Part shown: positions 19,315 to 30,777 of the stretch, one piece after another | Position numbering within the stretch: position 1 is the first letter of the stretch | Layout: every line of letters begins with the position of its first letter | Source of the DNA: Aurantiochytrium sp. KH105 | Taxonomy: Eukaryota; Sar; Bigyra; Thraustochytrida; Thraustochytriidae | Assembly: GCA_003116975.1 (NCBI GenBank) | Contig: BGKB01000010.1 | Coordinates: forward strand, 248,001 to 312,000 | Direction: 5' to 3' | DNA: 64,000 nt | Position numbers and translations under genes: made by a program | The notes under the pieces: model-generated | Database searches by the model: none | What the model saw: the letters and a program-made list of their open reading frames with translations, nothing else | Told to the model about the DNA's origin: nothing

Positions 19315-19935
19315 ATGCTGAGCACCGTCACGATGGAAGCGCTGCTCCCGGGAGTGGCGGGCGGCACGTCGTACGAGGTGCCCAAGCTGTACTCGAGCGG
19401 CGCGCTGGTCGCCGAGGGCCAGGACGCGGAGGTGGCGAGCTTTAAGACAACGAGTCGGTGCTGCGCCGGCACGTACGTGGAGATGGTCGACCGGAATGGT
19501 GACAAAGCGACCGTCTTGCGCCTTGATGGCACGCCGCGCGCAAAGAGAGTCATGGAACCTCGCGGTACACAGGAACACGCGTGGATGCTAGGCCACGCGG
19601 ATGGTGAGGTCGTCATGGCACTCAAGCATCACCTTTACGCAAGTTGGGACGCCCCCGCGGTTTTGGCTGTCGCCAGCACCGCCGAGGGCGACCTTGTAAT
19701 GCGCAGCGTGGAGCGCGAGGCGGCGGAAGAAAAGGTGACCAGCAGCAGAGGGAAGCTTCTTCCCACGGTTGTGGCTATCCTCGACGGCGACGTCGAGGTG
19801 GCGCAAATCACCTTTTGGCGCAAAGGCTTCTGGCTTCCTGTCGACACCACAGTGGTGGAGCTGTACGAGGATATATCGCGGCCGGCGACCGTGCTGGCGT
19901 GCGCGTGGCTCTTTGACGTTGCCCTCAAATTGTGA
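19315..19935 (+). CDS. Hypothetical protein, possible tubby C-terminal-like (LURP-one/scramblase) fold
   Basis: 206 residues, no signal peptide. The sequence is strand-rich with regularly spaced turns, runs through a TVVAILDGDVEVAQITF segment, and closes with VVELYEDISRPATVLACAWLF. Proteins with the tubby-like beta-barrel (LURP-one-related, phospholipid scramblase) typically end with a near-C-terminal Asp followed by a hydrophobic helix, which matches here. That fold assignment is tentative and no catalytic residue or partner is visible. The ATG follows a purine-rich GAAG leader and is the first in frame. No tie to its neighbours is evident. Confidence 0.62.
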   Translation: MLSTVTMEALLPGVAGGTSYEVPKLYSSGALVAEGQDAEVASFKTTSRCCAGTYVEMVDRNGDKATVLRLDGTPRAKRVMEPRGTQEHAWMLGHADGEVVMALKHHLYASWDAPAVLAVASTAEGDLVMRSVEREAAEEKVTSSRGKLLPTVVAILDGDVEVAQITFWRKGFWLPVDTTVVELYEDISRPATVLACAWLFDVALKL

Positions 19936-21542
19936 CAATTATGTACGCGCCGGGCAGTCAAGGCCGGTGCGCGGGAGAATGCTCTTCCTGCGTCTGGCGA
20001 GGTTCTCTTCCCAAAGTGCGCGTGCAGTACAACGCATCCTTGCCTGGCGGAAGGTGCGCAGTTTTTTTGCTCGATGGTGCCTGCCAGGCGCCGTAAATTC
20101 ATCCCACATCACAGACGATGTTCGGACGAACAGAAATTGCGAAAAGCCGACCGCGCAGGCGATGGTTCTGCGGATACGAGGCGTCGCGTTTATTTATCCA
20201 CTGCTCTGCCGTCTTCTGTCAGAGAGCGTGTCCACCACGGGAGCGATGTCGTTGCATAACTAGGAGACGAGAATCTTTCCTGTCTACAAAAGAGCTGCGA
20301 CTTGCGGAGGGAAGACGCTATGACTACTCAATATTATGACCACCAAATAACTCAGCGTTAAAAAACCTGCGTTCTTTGTCGGGTTCGCCGTGATTTATCT
20401 TAAAATTTTTGGCCTCTCTCAGGGCTGTTGAAATTGCTAACTTTTATCTGTTTTCATCTGCTAACACCAGCAGATCGTTAAGGACCCATGTGACGCGATG
20501 TGATTGCAATAGGTGACCTTTTGAAACGTTCGCAATCATTTGGCCCGAACTTCTTAAGGGGTTGTTGAGAGAGAATGAAAGACGCGCGAGTTAGATTGCG
20601 CAACTTCCTGGGTCTTGCAAAACGTAGCGTCCCCACTCGACCGCGGAGTCTGAGGACATGAGGGACATCGTAAAGTAGAAGCCCATGGAAAGCGCGGGAA
20701 TGCCAGCTTTTTTTTTCTTCTTTTTTTACGCACGTTTCCATACACTTCTGTTTCAATTGCAGAGTTGTCTGTATACAAGCACTGATACATTTCTCTCTTC
20801 CGTCTTCGTCCTATCGGCATTGTCGCTGCCTGACTCCTTGCTGCTCTGCACGCTTTTTGTGCCGCACGTCGCACTGGTCTGGGTCGCGTTCGCGCACGTC
20901 GATCGCCGCTTGGCTTGGACGGCGCGTTCATTCTGACACGCGTGCAGTGCTTCACTCTACCATCCTCCTTGTCTCAGCGTGTACCGCCTCGTCTGGCACA
21001 TCGCGCAGTCTTAAACCAGCGCAGTCCACCGTACGTACTCTGGCAAGCTGGTCTCGCGCCGGATTCTCGTTCCTGAAGCCACGGCGGGCGGGCCGGCGGC
21101 GCTGGTTCACTCTTTTCTCTCCCTCTTTTTCTTCTTTGCGCCGCACTGCGCAGACTTGCACCGCACCCCGCCGCGCGTGCCGTGTCTTCGTGTGCATGTC
21201 TCCAGGGCTGAGCGCGTGCGACGAGCCAGCTCCAGCTGGGGGGCAGCCTGGGAGTCGTCGCCGTGCACTGTGACCAGCATCGGAGTCGAGAAAGTTGGCG
21301 CGCGTCGCAGCAGCCGTCGCTGCCGTCGCATGCCAGACCGGCTGGCACGGCGCTGCAGCCTGCCGCGGCAGCAGAACTCGATCGGCGAGCGCAGGCTACA
21401 CCATTTTACGCGGGAGAGGACGGCCGAGCGAGCAGCGCGAACCCTGGAAAGTGGCTGAGGCAAACTCCTGCCCGAGGGAGGCCTAGGCGCACGAGCAGGC
21501 GCGAGCAAGGCGTTGGGCGGCAGAACGGCGTCGGCTGCCACG
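19936..21542. other. Spacer, 1.6 kb
   Basis: Short frames occur on both strands, but none has convincing codon use or a recognisable domain. The right half, from about 20,860, is GC-rich and probably includes the promoter and leader of the gene at 21543. A T-run lies near 20708-20727. Confidence 0.45.
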
Positions 21543-22310
21543 ATGGCTTCGGCTGCCAAGTCGCCTACCGAGTCGGGTGTCCGAGATCTCCCGGGCCCAA
21601 GTCAGGACGTAGCGTGTGATATTTGGTGCGCTGGCCAGCAGCCGGAACCCGAAATGTCGGCAGCTCTCTACTTCGCGGAGGCTGTGCCAGACGAGGACCA
21701 GCTCGCCATCTTCACGAGCTACGAGGGCCTGAACGACGTGGACGTCGCCTTCGGCTGCGGAACCCTTTTTCTTGTTCTTGGCATTATTTTAGTGGTCCTT
21801 GGGATTATATTTAGTCCTTACGAGGGATTTCTCGACTTTCTGGTGTGCGGCTTGGTCGCCCTTGCGCTTGGTTCGTGTTGCGCCTTTCCTGGCATGCGAA
21901 CGATCTGGCGTGGGCCTCGCCCGACGATGCAGCGGGTTGCCATTGGTCTGACGGCCGTACTGGTCGCCAACCGCGTTGGCGAGGATTTCGTCCTCACGCG
22001 AATTCCCTTCGCCACAATCCAGAGTTTCTTCAGTGAAGGCACAAACGCCGGCCCAAACACAAGTTTTATCCACGACGAAGTGACCATCGTTCAACGCCGC
22101 TCATCTGGCCGCCTGGTTACGCACAAGCTTCACCTCGTCTACTCGCAGCACACGAGGAGGAGGCATAGCGGTCATCGTGGTCATTTGGCCATCAACGTAG
22201 GTGCGAACTTTTCTGAGACTCTCTCCATGCGCATGCGAGATGCTGGGGCTGCCGTTCCGGACGCCGTGGCCGTCCCTATCGCGGACCTCAGCGCCGATGT
22301 AAAGGTGTGA
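21543..22310 (+). CDS. Two-TM membrane protein, unknown function
   Basis: 255 residues; the ATG at 21543 is the first in frame. After an acidic, soluble N-terminus (about 1-65), two hydrophobic spans follow closely (about 68-91, GTLFLVLGIILVVLGIIF, and about 95-117, FLVCGLVALALGSC), separated by a short polar turn. The remaining 140 residues are soluble and strand-rich, then a His/Arg-rich stretch, and the protein ends DLSADVKV. Two spans followed by a strand-rich domain resembles membrane proteins with a PH-like domain, but I cannot name a family. Both termini probably face the same side. Real gene likely, function unknown. Confidence 0.68.
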   Translation: MASAAKSPTESGVRDLPGPSQDVACDIWCAGQQPEPEMSAALYFAEAVPDEDQLAIFTSYEGLNDVDVAFGCGTLFLVLGIILVVLGIIFSPYEGFLDFLVCGLVALALGSCCAFPGMRTIWRGPRPTMQRVAIGLTAVLVANRVGEDFVLTRIPFATIQSFFSEGTNAGPNTSFIHDEVTIVQRRSSGRLVTHKLHLVYSQHTRRRHSGHRGHLAINVGANFSETLSMRMRDAGAAVPDAVAVPIADLSADVKV

Positions 22311-22953
22311 GGACCTCTTTCGATCCATTTTTCTTTTGTCTTTCTTCCCTTTCCCAGCGTTGACTTTTATGGTGAAGATTCGCTTGCGCATGATTGGATT
22401 GATTGGTTTTTAGTTGGTATCCTCTCTGCAGAATTGAAGTCACGAGGCTAATGATCCAATGGATTTTAAACATGGCTTGCATGAGACCACAGCAAATTTA
22501 CAACCATACATTCGACGTATTACTACACCCGTGTCTGTTTTAATGACCATCACTTGTCTGGACGCTGGCTATGCCACAGAATTAGTGCATGCAAGATTTC
22601 AGGTGATGAGGACTGAGAGAAACTGAGAAAACAAATGAGAAAGCAGAGCAGGAGAGATTTATATATATTCAGATTTAGGCGAGCCTCATGGGGCAGAGCA
22701 ATAATAGTGTTCAGTGAATCCTTTTTCGAGCGGATCGCATTGCCACGCACAGGACGAGGAATCGATAATCTTTCAGAAAGCAATGAGATCGGATAGTTCG
22801 CTCGCAATGTGCAGAACAGAAGTCGCGTTTTGGTGGTCGGTAGACAGTGGAATGGAGAGATTCAGAAGAGACAGCAAGTCAGGCAAAGGGCAATAAAGGG
22901 GCGTGGTGAGAGGCCCCTTCCCATCAATGGATGTGTGAGAGCGTGCCTTTGAT
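22311..22953. other. Convergent 3' spacer
   Basis: 643 AT-richer bases between converging genes. No coding signal; both 3' untranslated regions should lie here. Confidence 0.5.
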
Positions 22954-24279
22954 TTACATCGACGAGGAGGGCGTCTTCTTCTCGAGATGCTCCATGCATG
23001 CGGTGACCAGCATCTCTTTACGCTTGTCCTGCGGAAGAGACATGTATTTGCTGACTGCACGGCTGAGGCTGGTGTTGAGGTAGCGCATGGCCTGGTCTCG
23101 TGCGGTGAATGTGAGATGGCGCGTCTCGGTTCCCTCGTTCGCCAGACGATAGTGCTGCAGGTAAAAGACAATGGCCGCTCGCGCGAGTTCGCAGTCGGCA
23201 GCAAGGTCGACCTTGATACCCGAGGACGCGAGAAGCTTGGTGATTTGCTTGAGGCAGCGGTAGTAAAAGTCTCTGCACTGGGACCGCGTCTTGGACTGAA
23301 GCATGGCGCCGATGGCGACGAGATCTTGTCGTCGGCCTCCATGCCACTTGACGTCGGGGTTCTGAAGGGCGATGCCAAGAAGGGCGCGCACGACTTCGTC
23401 GCGTTCCGGGTCCCGCCACGACGCGTATGCGCGAGACTTGCTCGTGAGGCAGCTCGATCCGGACGACTCGCTGCTATGTTTCTTAGGACCGAGGGATGGG
23501 CGCTTGGCGGGCTGAGCCGTGGCCTTTTGCAGCTTGGCAATGAGGGTCGCGGCGTGCGGGGCCAGGCTGCCATGCTTGGCTGCAGTGGCGGAGGGCGAGT
23601 CCGGGGTGGCCAAGGGGGAGCTGATTGGGGTAAGGCCGAGCGAAGCACTGTTCGCAAGCATCTCGGGGGACGAAGACGCTGCAGAGGATCCAGAGGCCAC
23701 CGAGGCAGTGGACAGTGAGCAAGACGAAGACGAGGTCGTGAGGAGGGAGAGGGCCGACATGGTCGGTTTCCACAAAGGGGAATGGCTATCCGGAGAATAA
23801 CTCAGGTTTGACTGCTGCTGTTGCTGCTGCTGCTGCGAGATTTGAAGGGCGCTGAAGAGGTCTGCGGATGATGCACTGGGCGAGATGGTCGGTGTCTCCA
23901 TGGATGGCGTGCTCGCAGTGGCAGCAAGCACCTTGTTCCCGAGTGATTTGTTGCCAAGCATGAGAGCCACTCGAAGCTCCTCATCGGAGATCCTTTGGCC
24001 CGGGCGTTGCTGGGTTGGCGGCGGCGGCGGCAGTGACTGCACTTGCTGCGTGTTGAAGTGGGTGTTGTCGTCCTGCATGCCTGGCAAGTTTGCAAAGATG
24101 TCCCATGGAAGCTGCCGCTGCTGCTGCTGCTGCTGCTGCTGCTGCGATCGAAGTAGCGCATAGTGCATGAGAAGCGCGCTGTTGGCAGCAGGTTGCACCT
24201 GCTGCTCGAACGATGGAAGCGCTAGCATGTTGTTCTCACTCCTGCTGTTGATGCTGGAGGTTGGCACGGACGCTGACAT
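22954..24279 (-). CDS. Gln-rich putative transcription regulator with SANT-like C-terminal domain
   Basis: 441 residues from ATG 24279-24277; the open frame continues upstream but without another ATG. It has two poly-Gln tracts (about 45-56 and 149-157), a poly-Pro run, and a Ser/Thr/Pro-rich centre. A folded C-terminal part (about 284-435) begins with a Trp-containing helical segment (ASWRDPERDEVVRALLGIA, then KWHGGRRQDL, then SQCRDFYYRCLKQI) that resembles a SANT/Myb-like three-helix unit, then a helical tail rich in Leu and Lys. It likely acts in the nucleus; targets unknown. The general plan parallels the protein at 1216-3030, and both genes carry a CTTTG repeat upstream. Confidence 0.68.
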   Translation of the reverse strand: MSASVPTSSINSRSENNMLALPSFEQQVQPAANSALLMHYALLRSQQQQQQQQQRQLPWDIFANLPGMQDDNTHFNTQQVQSLPPPPPTQQRPGQRISDEELRVALMLGNKSLGNKVLAATASTPSMETPTISPSASSADLFSALQISQQQQQQQQSNLSYSPDSHSPLWKPTMSALSLLTTSSSSCSLSTASVASGSSAASSSPEMLANSASLGLTPISSPLATPDSPSATAAKHGSLAPHAATLIAKLQKATAQPAKRPSLGPKKHSSESSGSSCLTSKSRAYASWRDPERDEVVRALLGIALQNPDVKWHGGRRQDLVAIGAMLQSKTRSQCRDFYYRCLKQITKLLASSGIKVDLAADCELARAAIVFYLQHYRLANEGTETRHLTFTARDQAMRYLNTSLSRAVSKYMSLPQDKRKEMLVTACMEHLEKKTPSSSM

Positions 24280-24669
24280 GTTCCGGTTTTGCTCGTGCCT
24301 GGTCGTTCGTTGCCTGGCGCGTGGGGCAAAGAAAGCTAGCCTGCTTGCTTGGCTGGGAGTGCACCGCTTGCTTTGCTTGCTTGCACGAACACACCGACCA
24401 GGCCTCACTTGCTTGTGGTCGCTGCCGCTTTGCTTCACTTGGCAGTTTCGCAAGAGATTCGACACGTGCACAACGAACAATCACCACGCGAACCAACCAC
24501 TCTCTCTCTCTCTCTCTGTCGCTCACTCACGCGTCGGGTCGATTCGGCCTCGGATCGTGTGCGTGTGTATCAGGTCACAACGGGTGGGTGGGCGCCTGAT
24601 CGATTGGTTGGTCAGCCGGCAGCTGGCTCGCTCGGTCCGTCTCACTCCTCTTCTCCTGTCCTTCGTCCT

Positions 24670-24696
24670 TGCTTTGCTTTGCTTTGCTTTGCTTTG
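24670..24696. repeat. (CTTTG)n pentamer repeat upstream of Gln-rich regulator
   Basis: About five CTTTG units roughly 390 bases upstream of the ATG at 24279, matching the repeat in the leader of the gene at 1216-3030. Confidence 0.8.
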
Positions 24697-25454
24697 TTTT
24701 CTTTTCGCTTTCTGTTTGCTTTCCTTGCTTGACTTGCTCTAGCTTCCGCTAGCCGCCCGGCGTGTCCACAGCTGGCGCGTGCAGGTGAGCACACCTTTTG
24801 GGGAGCCTCCCGGCTGCTCGGAGACGAGCAAGCCACGAAACCCGATGACAGCGCTTTCCCGCCCCGACCTTCTGCAGACTCGGCCAAGGCTGCAGCTGCT
24901 CTTTCCGCGCCGCGACCGAAGCGTCCGCGGCTGAGCGCGAGTGCGCGTGCGAGCGAGTGCGAGCGGTGACGGCACGTTGATCGCGAGTCGAAGCCTGCTT
25001 GACTGGCTGTTCGCGCGGGCTTTTTCGGGGTCAGGCGAAGCTAGCTAGCTCGCGGGCGATGGCGACGCAATGGCTGGTCGGGCCTGGCGCGACCGACTCT
25101 CTCTGGTTCTCGTGGAGGGGCGCTACGTGGATTATCTATGTGGTGTTGGTTGTCCGGCCACGTGCACGACGCCATGCACACACATACATGCATACACACA
25201 CAATTCCGGAAAAAGTCAGTCTACTTGTCCCCATCGATTCGCTGTCCCTTCCATTCTCCTCCGCCCCGCCCGCTCCGCTCCGCTCCGCCCCGCTCCGCCC
25301 CGCTCTTACTCGCCCCCCTCCATCGGCAGCGGGTTGATCTCCGCTGCCTGTCCCGGCCAGGGCATGTGCAAAGTGCTAGCTTGCTTGCTAGCTTACTTGT
25401 CACGCTTTCTTTCGTCTCTGTGCTGCTGCTGCTTTTTGCTTTTGCTTCTTTCCT

Positions 25455-25492
25455 GGAGCTTGTGCACGCCGCTGGAGCTTGTGCACGCCGCT
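25455..25492. repeat. 19-bp tandem duplication
   Basis: GGAGCTTGTGCACGCCGCT occurs twice head to tail with no gap. Confidence 0.9.
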
Positions 25493-26369
25493 CGAGTTCG
25501 CTCCCGCGGTGCGAGACGCGGGGGAGGAGGCCGCGGCAGGCTCGCGCGCGGAGAGAACGCAGGTAGCTGGCGGCGGTGCACGGGAAGGGGCTTATTGGTC
25601 GCAAGTCGGGTACGCCTGCGTGCAGTGCAGGAGGGAGGGCGACGATTGCTCCTGCTCTTGCTGCCGCCACAGCTACGTTTTTAGGCTTTCTCTCTTGCAT
25701 GCTTGGTTGAGACGTGCACAAGGTGAGGCGAGCGCACGGGGACAAACGGAGGGCTGACGGGGCACGTGCAGGTGCAGGTGCAGGTGCGATCCGCGATCCG
25801 TCTTGGATTTTGATGTCCTGCAAAATCGAAGCGAGGTCGCGAATTATCTTGCATCTCGGTGTGCTCTCGTTTTTTCCATAGATTACAAGGAATCAGGAAA
25901 GAGGCAAAAGAAGCAGGTGCAGGACAGCGAGCAAGAAAGCCTTTTCACAAAACAAAACAAAACACATGCACACATCAGAGGACACGCGTTGATGAATGCG
26001 CCGGAAGATAGATTGATGGATGGTTGGCGGCGGCCACGCGCAGGGGTCGAATAGATTCACACGCTGCTCTCCCCCTTCCTTCCACCCTCTACCCTTCCTC
26101 TTCGTCAAACGATATCAGACAGAATGAGGCAAGGCGGCCGCCCAGGACGGCCGTGGACACCACCTCAATCGATCCATCGTCGAAAACGTACCTGTCAAAA
26201 AAAAGTCCACTAACGTCGGCGGCGTCACGCGTCTCGCGTGCACTCTTGTCCGAGTCCAGTCCTTGGTGCACGCGGTGCTTGGCTTGGCTGCTTTGGTCTT
26301 GAAAAACCTACGCTCGAAGCGGCCAGGATGTGAACAATTTGCGACCTGAGCGCGGATGGAAAATGCGAT

Positions 26370-26449
26370 GCAAAGCAATGCTATGGAAAGGAATGCAAAG
26401 CAATGCTATGGAATGGAATGCAAAGCAATGCTATGCTATGGAATGGAAT
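26370..26449. repeat. 25-bp minisatellite, three copies
   Basis: Units begin GCAAAGCAATGCTATGGAA at 26370, 26395 and 26420. The third carries a 5-base internal duplication (CTATG). Single-base drift separates the copies. Confidence 0.9.
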
Positions 26450-29400
26450 CCAATGCAACACGAGTGCAAGGCAAGGCAAGGCAGTGCAATGCAATGATGC
26501 GACGCGAGTGGCTCGCAGTGCCAAGCCTGTGCACGTTTGTCCCTCCCTGTCTTGAAGGAGCAGGAGGAGCCGAAAATGTAGCAAGACTAGGCACTCGCGG
26601 TCCGCACCGCTGCGTGCTCGACACAAGCACACGGCCGCGTGCACTCGGTGCGGCGCGTGGCTCGGCCCCGCGTCCGGGCTGCGCCCGTGGCTGGCTGGCT
26701 GGCTGGCTGGCGGGCGGGCGGGCTGGCCGTCCGTCTGCTCGCGCTTGAGGGAGCTCGAGGGATTGATGAAGTGCCTGCCTTCTTGCTTTGTTTGATTCTG
26801 CGCCTCCTCGCGGCCGCGCTGCGACGGGCCAGGCAGGCGGAGCGGCGCAGTCACACGGACCCGCGGGCGCGCAGGCTAGCGCGAGATGCTGGCGCGCGCG
26901 GGGGCGGGGGGAGGCAGGCGTGTCGGGTGCGTTCCCAGTCTGGCCACGCGTCGCGTCGAGTCGCGTCGCGTAGCGTTTCGTCGTGTCTTCTCGATTGACA
27001 GAGAATGCAGCTTTTGAATGTATGACCGCCGATTCAAAAAATTTCAAAAACAAAACAAAACAAAGCAAATCAAAACAAAACTAACAAGAAGGAAGAAGGG
27101 AAAAACAGCAGGCAACAAAACAGCGTAGGAATGATCGTCATCCGAGTTCCCTGCGCGACCAGCCAGCCAGCCCGCCAGCGCAGCCTGCAGCTCCAGCTTC
27201 CACCGCTGCCGCCACCGGGGCGAGCAGCGAGAACTTCCGCCTCGCGCTGCATCAGCGTCTCGTCCGAGGCTGTTCGCTGCAGGGCAGCTCTTTCGCGCAC
27301 CCGAGCCGGGGGCGTCGCCGCCCGGGGGTCTCCGGACCGGCGCCAGCCTGCTTTCCGCTGCGGGTTACTGCGGGGAAAGAGGGAGGGGAAAGGGGGGAGA
27401 CGCGGCTGCGGGGAGGGGGGGTGGGGGCCAGGAAGAAATTGGCTAGAGGAAGAAGGGCAAAGGCGACGGAACGAATGGTAAAGAGTGAGAGAACGATTGA
27501 TGATGATGATGAGCCATGCGAAACAGCGGCACGGCCAGCAGCAAGAGCAACAGTAAGCGATGTAATGCAATGCAATTTCAGTGGCCAGCGGCTTCGAGGA
27601 CTTTGCCCGAGCCGACGAAGGATCTTCAACCTCGAGCCAAGAGATCGATCGATCTTCTTCCCTGCGATCGTCTTTGGTTTCCACGTCAGCACGGCCAGCG
27701 GTTTCGCAGCGCAGCCACAGATCGCGGCTCTCCCCGCTCTCGGCAGGCCGACGCGCCCCCAAAGCGCTGCAATACGATGCGATGCGATGCGACGCGATGC
27801 GATGGGCTGCGATTCGCTGCGACGCGTCGCGACGCGGCTGGGGCAAGCCAAGCCAAGCCAAGCTAAAGCCAAAGCATCAGTGGCAGCTGCAGCAGCCAGC
27901 TGTAGATGTAAGCACGCAGGAAAACAAAATGCGAGCGGCAGCAGGAACGTCGGCCAGGCTCGATCGCAAGTGCAGATTTGGTAGCAAGCAGTCAGTGCAG
28001 GCAAGAGATCGAAGGCCGGCAGCCCGCCCGTGCCAGTCAGGTCAGTCACACCACCCTGGCCACCAGCTAGCTGCAGAAAGAAATGAAAATAGAAAGAAAA
28101 CCAATCGGGACAACGAATTTGCATCCCATCCCATTTCGTCCGTCCATCCACCCATCCACCTATTCATTCATTGCTTATCCGCGGCGTCACTCGAGGCGGC
28201 GTCCATCGCCCCGTGCAGCGCGTAGCGTGCGAGGCCGGCGAGTCACCATCATCGCTCGCTCGAAACGAATTGAGCCAACGAGGGGACAGCCAAGAATCGC
28301 AGCCCGGGCACCGTGACGTTTGAGCGCGGTGGCAGCAGCCAGCTGCAGCTGCAGCAGCAGCGATGATCACCATGAAGAACTTGAATAATTTAGAGGTTCG
28401 AAGGGAACGAAGGGTTCGGACGCCTGGCTAAGTTGTGCAAGGACCCGGGCTTGGATCCGGAAGGCGGAACGGAGCAGAGCAGCCTGCCGCGAGAACGAAC
28501 ACGCACGGAGCGCAGGTAGTTTTTGGGGTATTTGGGGCGTTGTTCCTCGCCGTGCCGAGCACTGGTCGTCGCGGCGGCGGCAAATTGTGCTCGCGCAGGA
28601 CGGGGAGGCGTGCGAGAGAGCCGAACAGCGCACGTGGCCTCGCTCGATCGGCGCAGCGATCGATTCATCAATCGATCCATCGATCTCGGGGGACGGACAG
28701 GAAAGCGAGGCGAGAGAAGAATAGAAATGTGAAGCGAAGATTTAGAATAAATGCAAAACCCAAGCAGAATCTTTGAGAATCGCCATGGTCGATTGCTTCG
28801 CTGCTGTCGAGCGGTCGAGTGGTCGAAAGGGAGGTTTCCAAGGCAAGGCAAGTCGAAAGGCAAGCAGCAGCCAGGCAGCTGCAGCGGAGGAGTAAATAGA
28901 TCATGGCAAAATTGCTGGCCGAACATCGCGGAGACAGCCGTGAGTCGAATCACCCCATCGACTGCGATCCTCAGGCGGGATGGAGGCGAACCGGATCGAC
29001 TCGAGGAAGGCTTTCTTTCTAACGATCGCTTCGCTCGATCGAGTGAAAAGGCGCGGACCCACATCTCCCACATCTCCTTCAGCCCAAGAAAGAAGTGGCA
29101 GCCGCGCTCCGAGCAGCCATGGGGGCACCCGGCACGTTTTTTGAGGAGACGCCACTCACAGCTCTGGTTAGCTTTCAGAGTATTAGCGGGAAAGGAGAAA
29201 AACACTCCTATAATGCTCCTTGGAAAATTCGGTCCGCGGCAGCGCATTTCAGGGGCCTCCTATCTTCTGCGGACCAAAACACAGGCCAAAGAACCCCACG
29301 ATACCCCCTTTGGGCGGCGGCCTCTCCGATTCAGCGTAGGAGGTTGCCGTGCTTTTCCGGGGTGCCTAACGAGTCATCCCGGGCCTCGAGGTGGCTGCCG

Positions 29401-29612
29401 CGCGGAGCGCCCATCGCGGACACCCTGCGAGTCTTCGCAACGAACCCCGCGCCGAGCTCATATTCCGCTCGGGCGCGCTCCACCCCCGGCGTGCCCCGCG
29501 TGCCCCCCTCCGGGCGCGGGAGGAGGTCAGCAGGAGCCGCCCCAAGACAACTTGCGGGGACCCGCAGCGCCGCCGCGGGGCCGCACGTGCGCAGACCAAA
29601 ACACAGGCGGCG

Positions 29613-29646
29613 GGCGAGCGAGCGAGCGAGCGAGCGAGCGAGCGAG
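29613..29646. repeat. (GAGC)n microsatellite
   Basis: About eight GAGC units. Confidence 0.9.
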
Positions 29647-29689
29647 AGGCCTTCGGGCCACTTCGTTCGTTCGCTCCATGCCCGAACGC

Positions 29690-29719
29690 AAGGGAGGCAA
29701 GCCAAGGTTTGCCTCCCTT
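29690..29719. repeat. Perfect 11-bp hairpin
   Basis: AAGGGAGGCAA and its exact complement TTGCCTCCCTT are separated by an 8-base loop. It is followed by a (GATC)n run at 29728-29752. Confidence 0.85.
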
Positions 29720-29727
29720 CGGCGCTT

Positions 29728-29752
29728 CGATCGATCGATCGATCGATCGATC
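29728..29752. repeat. (GATC)n microsatellite
   Basis: About six GATC units, self-complementary. Confidence 0.88.
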
Positions 29753-30321
29753 TCCAAGCCCTCCGTGGCCTCGCGTCGACCGAGGCGAGCGACGGTGTAG
29801 TCGGGTCGCGGGCTGGGAGCCTCCGTCCTCGCTCCCGAGATTGATGACCAACGCTACGCGTAATACATAACAGCGCGGCAAAGCGCGGGCTCTTGCGCAG
29901 CGGTGGCGGTGCGGCTGCTCGCGAGGCTGCGCGAGACGGAGCCGGGGTCGGAGACGGAGACGGGGCCGAGGAGGAGGCGGAAGGCGGAAGCGCGAGTTCA
30001 GGGGGCGAGGGTGGCGCAGGGCGCAGGTGATCACAGGCCGGAACGTCGCGTACCTTCGACGCCGTCGCGGAGAGGAAAACAAAGCAAAGCAGAAGAAAAC
30101 AATGCAAAGGGGGCGCGTGCCTGAATTGGCTGCACCGCCAGCACAAGCGAGAGAGCGAGCGAGAGAGCGAGCGAGCGAACGCCTCTGCCAGCTGTCGGCT
30201 GCCAGCAGCCAGCAGCCAGGAGCAGCGTGCAGCTGTATATGTTTTCAGGCAACGTAGAGTTGGAGGAGCCGCGAGAAGGTCTGGCGCGGGGCGGCCCCCG
30301 GGATTGATTGATCGATTGATT

Positions 30322-30358
30322 GATTCATTCATTCATTCATTCATTCATTCATTCATTC
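30322..30358. repeat. (TTCA)n microsatellite
   Basis: About nine ATTC/TTCA units preceded by ATTG/ATCG units. Confidence 0.93.
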
Positions 30359-30777
30359 GCCAGTGCTACTCGCAGTTGGCTGTAGCGCTGGATGGTTACC
30401 TTTGTTTGTTGCTGACGGTCGCGTTCGCGTGTCATATGTTAGTACAGCTACCATGGGCACCGAACGAAAGATGAAGGACAGCGGGCGGGCGGTTCTACCT
30501 GCATACCTTCTGCAGCTGACTGCATGTGGCCGTCCGCAGCCGTCACCGCTGGCGAACCCTCGCTCGCAGGCTCTGCAATGAACCTGCCCATCGATCGATA
30601 CCGAAAGATTGAGATTGAAAAAATGAACGATTCATCGATCGAACGGACGGAAGAACGATTGCGGGCAACCGACAGTGTTCTCGGCAGGCGACGCGAAGTT
30701 CCAATGCCAGCGTGGGAGAAGATGGTAGGCAGCAGTATGACCGACCCATGGCATCAATTGAATATAGTGGATGATGT

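Larger units (their letters stand above)
24280..30321. other. Long gene-poor, low-complexity tract
   Basis: About 6 kb in which I cannot support a gene. Frames open on several strands at once because of repeated GC-rich or CTTTG/CAAGC-like motifs. Listed inside are tetramer and pentamer arrays, a 25-bp minisatellite, a duplicated 19-bp word at 25455-25492, and a hairpin. The 28,880-29,270 part has a few protein-like stretches but no family match. Confidence 0.5.

Noticed and set aside
28390-29800. Frames of 285-349 codons on both strands around 28.4-29.8 kb
   Set aside because: No family match, the two strands are open over the same DNA, and large parts are GC-repeat translation. Some stretches look protein-like but not enough to call a gene.
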